Shown here: positions 23,394 through 28,828 of the stretch, in pieces
Position numbering within the stretch: position 1 is the first letter of the stretch
Layout: every line of letters starts with the position of its first letter
Assembly (NCBI GenBank): GCA_964464815.1
Contig: CAYXHF010000034.1
Coordinates: 1-28,828, forward strand
Direction: 5' to 3'
Origin: UBA11524 sp964464815
Lineage (GTDB): Bacteria; Bacillota; Clostridia; Christensenellales; Aristaeellaceae
DNA: 28,828 nt
The notes under the pieces: generated by a model
The model's input: the letters and a program-made list of their open reading frames with translations, nothing else
Database searches by the model: none
Told to the model about the DNA's origin: nothing
Program-made: the position numbers and the translations under genes

Positions 23394-24329
23394 TCAAAAA
23401 TCGAGAAGATCGTCTTCCTCGCTGTCGTCCAGCACGCCCGACCATGCCGTAGGGTCGGTATACTGGCGCAGCTTGTATTCCTCATCCAGCTGCTTTTGCG
23501 TGGCAATATTCGCAATGCCCAGCACCTTCAGGCCCTTTGCCGTCTGGTATTGCTTGACAGCCTCCACCGTCGCAGGGCCGTAGACACCGTCCACGCTCTC
23601 CTGCGCCAGATACCCCAGATACGCCAGCTTTTCCTGTAGCTGACGCACCTTCAGGCCGCTGTTGCCACCGCGCATCGTCCAGTCGGCCACATCATGCACC
23701 GTGCCGTAGCCCAGAATGCGGCTGTAGGTCAGTGCATACTCCGTGCGCTTGACGGCCAGGGGCGTGTTACCCTCAATCACGTGTACGGTGATGTTTCCCT
23801 GCGCGTCCTGTGAGCAGTATTCCACCATCGCCACGTGGTCGGTATCGGTCGTGCTTGTCCAGGTAAAGAAGACCCAATCGCCCGGCTGAGGAATGTATGT
23901 GCCGGTGCGGATGTATTCCTCCTCACCCTTGAGCCACTGATAGCCCCAGTTGTCCAGATTGCCGTTGCGCGTGATGTAGCGTCCCTGACGGATAAACCAG
24001 TTGCGTCCCGTATTCTGCCCGGAATAGAGCGGATATACGTTTTTCAGCAGCTCCGTGCCATGCGTTTCATCCACCTGATTGACGCACCAGCACAGGAATT
24101 CCGCGCACCACTGGGCATACGGGTCACCTGCCCATTCGCCGTACTTGGTGTAGCCACGTGGCCCTTCTTCATAGCCGATTTCGCCCTGCGCCACCTCCAG
24201 TAGCCATTGCACATAGTCCGGCACGGTCCAAAGCGGCTCAAGAATGGTTTCCTTCTCCTCCGCCTGTGCGCTGCACAGTGGCGCACACACAAGGAGCAGG
24301 GTCAGTAACGTGGCAAGCAAGCGTTTCAT
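23394..24329 (-). CDS. Secreted CHAP-domain peptidoglycan hydrolase
   Basis: A 311-residue exported enzyme, probably a cell-wall amidase or endopeptidase. Residues 1-22 are a signal peptide (MKRLLATLLT..., cut near SAQA). The CHAP domain has the catalytic Cys at 75 (QWCAEFLCWC) and His at 165 (DTDHVAMVE), with an acidic third residue near 186 (IEGNTP). A peptidoglycan-binding domain type 1 follows at about 224-282 (GLKVRQLQEKLAYLGY, DGVYGPAT). The acidic tail ends in DDLLDF. The start at 24329 (AAAGGAG 11 nt upstream) is preferred over 24356. The pyrophosphatase begins 39 nt later. I found no convincing promoter in the gap upstream. Confidence 0.88.
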   Translation of the reverse strand: MKRLLATLLTLLLVCAPLCSAQAEEKETILEPLWTVPDYVQWLLEVAQGEIGYEEGPRGYTKYGEWAGDPYAQWCAEFLCWCVNQVDETHGTELLKNVYPLYSGQNTGRNWFIRQGRYITRNGNLDNWGYQWLKGEEEYIRTGTYIPQPGDWVFFTWTSTTDTDHVAMVEYCSQDAQGNITVHVIEGNTPLAVKRTEYALTYSRILGYGTVHDVADWTMRGGNSGLKVRQLQEKLAYLGYLAQESVDGVYGPATVEAVKQYQTAKGLKVLGIANIATQKQLDEEYKLRQYTDPTAWSGVLDDSEEDDLLDF

Positions 24330-24446
24330 GGGTAAAGGGTCTCCTTTCCGATTCATCCTTTTGCTGAATTCGACCTTTCTGCAACAGATTCCTGCTAAAT
24401 TGGCGCAATTCCATGAAATTACACCGTAGAAAAAGGCGGTAAACGC

Positions 24447-24471
24447 AAAAAAGTGGCCGCAGCCACTTTTT
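24447..24471 (-). terminator. Terminator of the VanW-like gene
   Basis: AAAAAGTGGC pairs with GCCACTTTTT around CGCA. It is 37 nt after the stop on the minus strand and uses the same AAGTGGC stem as the terminator at 6107-6132. Confidence 0.85.
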
Positions 24472-24508
24472 GTGCGCCCGAAAAGCAGCGTTTTACGCCG
24501 ATTCAGGA

Positions 24509-25663
24509 TTATTCCTCCGCCGTCGTGGCGGTATCATCCTCATATACGCGGTAAATCAGCATGCACAGCGCACCGTCGCCGCTGGTGTGCGCCTCCACGC
24601 GAATCGGGAAATCGTACTCGTTGCGGAACTTGAGGTTCTGGGTGTTGTTGCCCACCGCAGCGTCCACACCATGGGGCAGATAGGTTGCACCATTGGCACC
24701 ATGGGCGCGGCGATAGAGGATGTTCACGCCCGGCAGCTGTAGCAGCGCGTTATAGAGCGTCGAGGACACCTGACACGTGCCACCACCATAGCTCAGCGCC
24801 GTCGTGCCGTCGGTCAGCACGCCCGCAGGCAGATAGCCCTTGGAACGGTTGTACGGGCCCATGCGCTTATTGCCGTCAAACACATCACCCGGCTGATAGA
24901 CGTCGGAAATCAGCGCGCTACCAACGGCGATGTTGACAATACGGTTGCGATTCTTCTCCGTGTCTTCCATCTTATAGTAGGAGGTGTAGGCCGCAATGGG
25001 TGTATCCTTCCACAGCGGTTCATCCGTGGGCGAAACAGGAATCAGATCCGTCAGCTCGTTCAGGTTGATATAGCCGTAGGTGCGCCAGTAGTTGACCACC
25101 GCCCAGCCATCCATGATGCACCAGATGGACAGCGTCGTACCGGGATTAAGCACCACCCAGCACTCGTCCTGATCGCTCATGGACTTGCGCACATGGCAGG
25201 TGTCAGCCGTCTTGGCGATGTATGCATGCTTCTGCGTGCCATAGGGCGGCGTGGTCGTTTCATCCACGGGCTTGACGTTGCTGATGCGGTGACGCTTGAC
25301 ATACGCCAGGTCATTCTTGTAGCGCATGATGACCCAGGTCGGGTCAACATACAGCACTTCACCACGGGCATTTTCCGAACCCACGCGGAAGACGCGGGTG
25401 CTTTCAATATCGCGCTCGATATAGCCGCTGGTGTTGGCCGACATCGTCGCGGTATAGATTGCGGGCGAGGAGGCATTAAAGTCCGCCAGCGTCTTGTCCG
25501 GATAGACTGCGCCCAGCACCGTAATGATCTCGTCCTCATTCATACCATCTTCTTCGCCCGTCTCCACCAATTCATCCTCAGCCAGTGCGGGCATCATCAT
25601 CACAGGCATCACCGTCAGTGCAAGCGTGCACATCAGCAGCAATGCCATCATGCGCTTCAACAT
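24509..25663 (-). CDS. Secreted SH3-like and VanW-domain protein
   Basis: A 384-residue exported protein. Residues 1-28 are a signal peptide ending PALA. An acidic linker, a beta-rich stretch (about 65-130), and a bacterial SH3-like domain (about 147-205, with CHVRKS, then WCIMDGWAVVNYW and GYINLNEL) follow. Residues 238-365 are a VanW domain (NRNRIVNIAVGSAL, the GGGTCQVSSTLYNALL signature at 293-308, and LKFRNEYDFPIRVEA). VanW domains occur in vancomycin operons and widely in clostridial wall proteins, with no proven biochemical role; here there are no other van genes. GAAGGAG lies 9 nt before the ATG at 25663. It is monocistronic. Confidence 0.87.
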   Translation of the reverse strand: MLKRMMALLLMCTLALTVMPVMMMPALAEDELVETGEEDGMNEDEIITVLGAVYPDKTLADFNASSPAIYTATMSANTSGYIERDIESTRVFRVGSENARGEVLYVDPTWVIMRYKNDLAYVKRHRISNVKPVDETTTPPYGTQKHAYIAKTADTCHVRKSMSDQDECWVVLNPGTTLSIWCIMDGWAVVNYWRTYGYINLNELTDLIPVSPTDEPLWKDTPIAAYTSYYKMEDTEKNRNRIVNIAVGSALISDVYQPGDVFDGNKRMGPYNRSKGYLPAGVLTDGTTALSYGGGTCQVSSTLYNALLQLPGVNILYRRAHGANGATYLPHGVDAAVGNNTQNLKFRNEYDFPIRVEAHTSGDGALCMLIYRVYEDDTATTAEE

Positions 25664-25718
25664 CAAAAGGTACTCCTTCCCTATCGGCCTCTGGCGCCGA
25701 CACGGTATTCCACTACCT

Positions 25719-25747
25719 ATTATACCATTCTCTTCCCTGACAGGCAA
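25719..25747 (-). promoter_or_regulatory. Sigma-A-type promoter of the VanW-like gene
   Basis: The minus strand reads TTGCCT, 17 nt, TATAAT, with an extended TGG, about 55 nt upstream of the ATG. Confidence 0.7.
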
Positions 25748-25946
25748 GGGGAAGAAAAGAGAATTTACAATTCTTCCACTTTTTCCTGCCCACAAATTGT
25801 CTTTTCTTTTTCGGTCATTTTTGATGAAGTATCGTCCATTTTCTTCGTTTTGTGATCAATTTCGATGTTTTTTTGACAATGCACCAATTCCCTCCATTTT
25901 AGTGGTTACATTTGCGCGTTATATTACTGTAATCATCACGAAAAAC

Positions 25947-25975
25947 TTGACATTCCGATGTACATCATGTATGCT
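25947..25975 (+). promoter_or_regulatory. Sigma-A-type promoter of the SDR-PelD gene
   Basis: TTGACA, 17 nt, TATGCT, giving a leader of about 146 nt. It would be the promoter for the predicted polysaccharide locus. Confidence 0.6.
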
Positions 25976-26127
25976 ATGTAATGAATGGGAAGATCGCTTC
26001 TCTTCTTTTTTCATGCTCTCAGAACCGACCTTCGCCTTCACAGATTGATAGCAATAGTTTGTCATTTTTTCACGTGCCATGAATTATTTTCCCGAGATGT
26101 TTTTCGGGCCAGAACACGGAGCGCAGC

Positions 26128-28828
26128 ATGAGCAGTATTCTCATTATCGGCGCGCAGAATCGTTTCCGAACGGCGCTGATGGAGCGACTCAAACGCGAGG
26201 GACATCGCATGTATATCCTCAGTCCCGGCAAAGAGTCTTTGCTCCACAAGGATGTGAAGATATACAGGCATCCTTACATCCACCCCAGTAACCGCGAGGT
26301 GTACTTCAGCAGCCGCCCGGACATTGTGATTTTTATGGGCGCGTATGATTCTCACTATGATTGGTCGCCCAAGGTAGCCCAGAAGACGACCCAGCAGTTC
26401 ACCGCAGATTTGAACAATCTGCTGCTCCAGGCCAACGAAGCGGGCGTTCGTCAGTTTATTTATTTATCCTCCGAGGTCGTATTTGACGAAAGCTCCCTTT
26501 CCGCACAGCCAGAGGACAAGGTTCCCTCACCCAACACCGCCAAGGGTGCTGCCGTGCTGCTTGGCGAAACGCTCATGATTCATTATGCTCAGCATACGCT
26601 CATGGACACCGTGACCTTACGCCTGGATGGCGTGTATTATGAAGCCGATAACCCGTTGCAATGCTCCAGCACCTTATTGCGCATGATTCATGATGCCCTG
26701 CGCACGGGCGAAATTCCACTTGATGCAAAATTGACACATTCCGCCATGTACGTGGGCGACGCCGTGCAGGCCATCTTCCAGCTGATGATGGCACCCAAGC
26801 ACACACAGCGCCTTTATCACGTTTCCTCCGGCGAAACCTTCACCGAGGATCAAATGGCCGAAATGATTATCAAAAATGCGCCGCGCACGCTGCATGCCCG
26901 CGATAACACCGTTGGCATCTCCCGTGTGCAGGTGCTTTCTGGCCGTTCCTTTGAGGAGGAATTCGGCTTCCATGCCCGTTGCACCATGGAGGAATACGGC
27001 CCGACGGTCGTCCAGTATGTGATGCGCAACAGCGTGCGCTTCCTGCAAGGCGTAGACGAGGAGGATGAGAAGAAGGAGTCGAAATACCATCGCTTCTTCC
27101 GCATGCTCTATCCGTTCCTGGAATCCACCATTTGCTTTGTCATCATTTTGTTCATTCAATATTTCACCAAAGGCAATCCTCTGTTTGAGAAAGTCGATTT
27201 TTTCATTCTGTATGTGTTTGCCTTTGCCACGATTCATGGCTTTTTCCAGTCGATTTATACCTCGGTACTCAGCACCATCGGCTTTTTCCTGCTCAATAGC
27301 GATTCCAACAATCTGCTGACCGTGATGCTGGACGGCAAGTCATACCTGTGGCTGGCACAGCTGTTCATTCTGGGCATGTCCGTGGGTACACTGCGCGATA
27401 AGATTCACCAAAACGACGAAAAGTGGCAGGAGGAAACCGACTACCTCAAGGATCAGCTGGAGGACATTACCACCATCAATGAAAGCAACGTGGAATTGAA
27501 GGACTACTTCGAGCAGCGCGACATCAACAACCGCGAAAGCCTGAACTACTTCTACTCCATCATTCGCCGCCTGGAAGAGGCGCAGGATGACGAGATGATG
27601 TTCATCGCCATTCAGGTGCTGGTCGAAACGATGCAGACCCGCGATGCGGCATTCTACAGCGTCGGCACGGGTGGCTTCTGCCGCCTTAAAACGTCCACCT
27701 CCACGCATGCCATGTCGCTGGGCAAGTCCATCCGCATCACCGACTATCCCGACATTTTCCAGCAGCTGCAAAACGGCCGCATCTACGTCAACCGTGCACT
27801 GGAAAAAAGTCTGCCGAGCATGGTCGTCTCCATGCAGGACGAAAACAACAATCTGCAATATATCATTCTGCTCTGGGATATGCCCTATGAGCTGATGACG
27901 CAGCACGCCATCAACACGCTGCGCCTGCTCAGCCTGATTATCTACAACTACATCAACCACACCATGCGCTATCTGGCGGCGGTTGCCTACAACCGCTATT
28001 ACAGCGGCACGCGCATTCTGCGTGAGTCCGCCTTCCGCAGTCTGTTCACGACCTACAGCAAGGCCGCCAAGCAGGGACTGAGCAGCCTTTCTATACTCTA
28101 CATCCAGAACGCACCCAGTGACGTCAACGCCGCACAGGCCATGCTGGGCGGCATGTTCCGTCAGGACGACATTCTCGGTCTGATTGACAACCGCATCTAC
28201 GTCCTGTTGCCCAACACCGACCGCAGTGAGGCCGTGATGGTCATCAACCGTCTGGCACAGCGCGGCGTGATTGCACACTATCTGCTGGAACCGCCGGCCG
28301 CACGCGCCGATGGCTCGTCTCAGGAGAATGCACCGCTGATGGAGGTTCCGCTTTCCGCGGTTCTTCCCGCAGAAGCGCCAAAGGCTTCGGACGCTCCGGA
28401 CGCTCCGGTCGCCGCAGAAGAAGCTGCTGCATCCCGTGACCATGCTGCTGATGCGACTGTGCCCGATGCTGTCCCGGCACAAAAGACCGAAGCGCCTGCC
28501 GTGGCTACGGTTGAATCGGCCGCCGCACCCAAGCGTGTGGTCGTGCCGTTCCCGCCGATGCATGCCGAGCCTGCCGCGTCTACCTCGCCTATGCCGGTGA
28601 AGCACAAGCGTCCCGCACCGAAGGCAGAAGCGCCTGCCGTGGTGGCGAAATCCGCGCAAAAATCCATCGACACCGCCACACAGACATCAAAAATGCCTGT
28701 CCCGGCATCCGAAATCATCACTGAGCCGAAGGCCGCAGCGATTGCTGCCGCCGACGCGGTCGTTACCGCCGATGCGGTCGTTACCGCCGACGCGGTCGCT
28801 GAACTGCCGCGTAAGCAGGAGAAGAAAG
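26128..28828 (+). CDS. pelD: SDR-PelD fusion, c-di-GMP receptor of a Pel-type polysaccharide locus (partial, runs off edge)
   Basis: At least 900 residues, open to the window end. Residues 1-300 have the extended SDR/epimerase fold (ILIIGAQNRF, YLSSEVVF, TLRLDGVYY), but the Gly-rich NAD loop and the catalytic YxxxK are lost. Residues about 332-421 give four membrane helices, then a coiled coil (424-470). About 472-615 is a GAF domain (VLVETMQTRDAAFYSV, SLGKSIRITDYPDIF, RIYVNRAL). About 625-725 is a degenerate GGDEF without the signature, but with RQDD (678-681) in the place of the c-di-GMP-binding RxxD and Arg at 708 and 712 as possible partners. This helix-GAF-GGDEF order is that of PelD, which activates Pel polymer synthesis on binding c-di-GMP; some Gram-positive versions carry an SDR domain. 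From 726 a long Ala/Pro/Val/Lys-rich tail follows. GGAG lies 6 nt before the ATG. Confidence 0.82.
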   Translation, partial: MSSILIIGAQNRFRTALMERLKREGHRMYILSPGKESLLHKDVKIYRHPYIHPSNREVYFSSRPDIVIFMGAYDSHYDWSPKVAQKTTQQFTADLNNLLLQANEAGVRQFIYLSSEVVFDESSLSAQPEDKVPSPNTAKGAAVLLGETLMIHYAQHTLMDTVTLRLDGVYYEADNPLQCSSTLLRMIHDALRTGEIPLDAKLTHSAMYVGDAVQAIFQLMMAPKHTQRLYHVSSGETFTEDQMAEMIIKNAPRTLHARDNTVGISRVQVLSGRSFEEEFGFHARCTMEEYGPTVVQYVMRNSVRFLQGVDEEDEKKESKYHRFFRMLYPFLESTICFVIILFIQYFTKGNPLFEKVDFFILYVFAFATIHGFFQSIYTSVLSTIGFFLLNSDSNNLLTVMLDGKSYLWLAQLFILGMSVGTLRDKIHQNDEKWQEETDYLKDQLEDITTINESNVELKDYFEQRDINNRESLNYFYSIIRRLEEAQDDEMMFIAIQVLVETMQTRDAAFYSVGTGGFCRLKTSTSTHAMSLGKSIRITDYPDIFQQLQNGRIYVNRALEKSLPSMVVSMQDENNNLQYIILLWDMPYELMTQHAINTLRLLSLIIYNYINHTMRYLAAVAYNRYYSGTRILRESAFRSLFTTYSKAAKQGLSSLSILYIQNAPSDVNAAQAMLGGMFRQDDILGLIDNRIYVLLPNTDRSEAVMVINRLAQRGVIAHYLLEPPAARADGSSQENAPLMEVPLSAVLPAEAPKASDAPDAPVAAEEAAASRDHAADATVPDAVPAQKTEAPAVATVESAAAPKRVVVPFPPMHAEPAASTSPMPVKHKRPAPKAEAPAVVAKSAQKSIDTATQTSKMPVPASEIITEPKAAAIAAADAVVTADAVVTADAVAELPRKQEKK
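28750..28800 (+). repeat. 18-bp tandem repeat in the PelD tail
   Basis: An 18-nt unit encoding Ala-Asp-Ala-Val-Val-Thr occurs twice in full (28750-28767, 28768-28785), followed by a partial third copy. GACGCTCCG is also doubled at about 28389-28406, and GAAGCGCCTGCCGTGG occurs near 28490 and 28628. Confidence 0.85.

Larger units (their letters stand above)
25664..26127. other. Divergent intergenic region between the VanW-like gene and pelD
   Basis: A 464-bp AT-rich region with a promoter on each side. Between them I see T-rich sequence and a second TTGACA (about 25875) without a -10. In the pelD leader, CCCGA (26091-26095) and TCGGG (26104-26108) can form a small hairpin. Confidence 0.55.

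Noticed and set aside
24509..25663. Vancomycin resistance (vanW)
   Set aside because: VanW domains are widespread in Clostridia. No ligase, dehydrogenase or VanR/S genes are present, and the protein is exported with an SH3-like domain.
25976..26127. c-di-GMP riboswitch in the pelD leader
   Set aside because: A small hairpin is present, but I cannot find the conserved GEMM core or its tetraloop-receptor pattern.

Overview
The window looks like a chromosomal segment of a spore-forming, fermentative anaerobe of the class Clostridia (Bacillota). The evidence is a full-length Spo0A with its clostridial output domain, a small acid-soluble spore protein of the alpha/beta family, a bifunctional AdhE, Hsp33, a PgcA-type phosphohexomutase and a CBS/DRTGG family II pyrophosphatase. 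Shine-Dalgarno sites are strong (AAGGAGG type). Many sigma-A-like promoters carry an extended -10 (TGGTATAAT). A roughly 170-190 bp palindromic element near 10.1 kb resembles the short repeats common in Oscillospiraceae-like gut Clostridia. No RNA gene or CRISPR array was seen.

Layout. 1-2.2 kb: remnant of an IS30-type insertion sequence, then a secreted protein with a long Thr-Pro linker (minus strand). 2.4-6.1 kb: adhE and a small-molecule kinase-like gene (plus strand), each with its own terminator. 6.4-7.5 kb: a membrane diguanylate cyclase whose reading frame is interrupted by an apparent one-base loss in an A run. 7.5-9.8 kb: a LuxR-type regulator with an extra N-terminal helix-turn-helix, and spo0A (minus). 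10.1 kb: the palindromic element. 10.3-16.3 kb: a probable six-gene minus-strand operon running from one promoter (16.28 kb) to one terminator (10.3 kb). In transcription order it encodes a DUF624-like membrane protein, a SASP with a possible internal forespore promoter, a SAM methyltransferase overlapping the SASP, Hsp33, a HEAT-like protein, and a zinc-ribbon/TM/TPR/chitobiase-like protein. 16.4-18.2 kb: pgcA (minus), divergent from an exported CARDB/DUF11-like repeat protein (18.5-20.3 kb). 20.4-24.3 kb: a minus-strand group with a CHAP peptidoglycan hydrolase, the CBS pyrophosphatase and a secreted protein of unknown function. 24.5-25.7 kb: a secreted SH3/VanW protein.

The most interesting feature is the gene that starts at 26128 and runs off the right edge. 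It fuses an N-terminal SDR (nucleotide-sugar epimerase-like) domain with degraded active-site motifs to a PelD-like module: four membrane helices, GAF, and a degenerate GGDEF with an RxxD c-di-GMP site. A long Ala/Pro/Val-rich tail follows. This predicts that a Gram-positive Pel-type exopolysaccharide locus begins here and continues beyond the window. The c-di-GMP input could come from cyclases like the one at 6.4-7.5 kb, if that gene is functional. The rest of the window is a mixture of core metabolism, sporulation control and cell-envelope genes.
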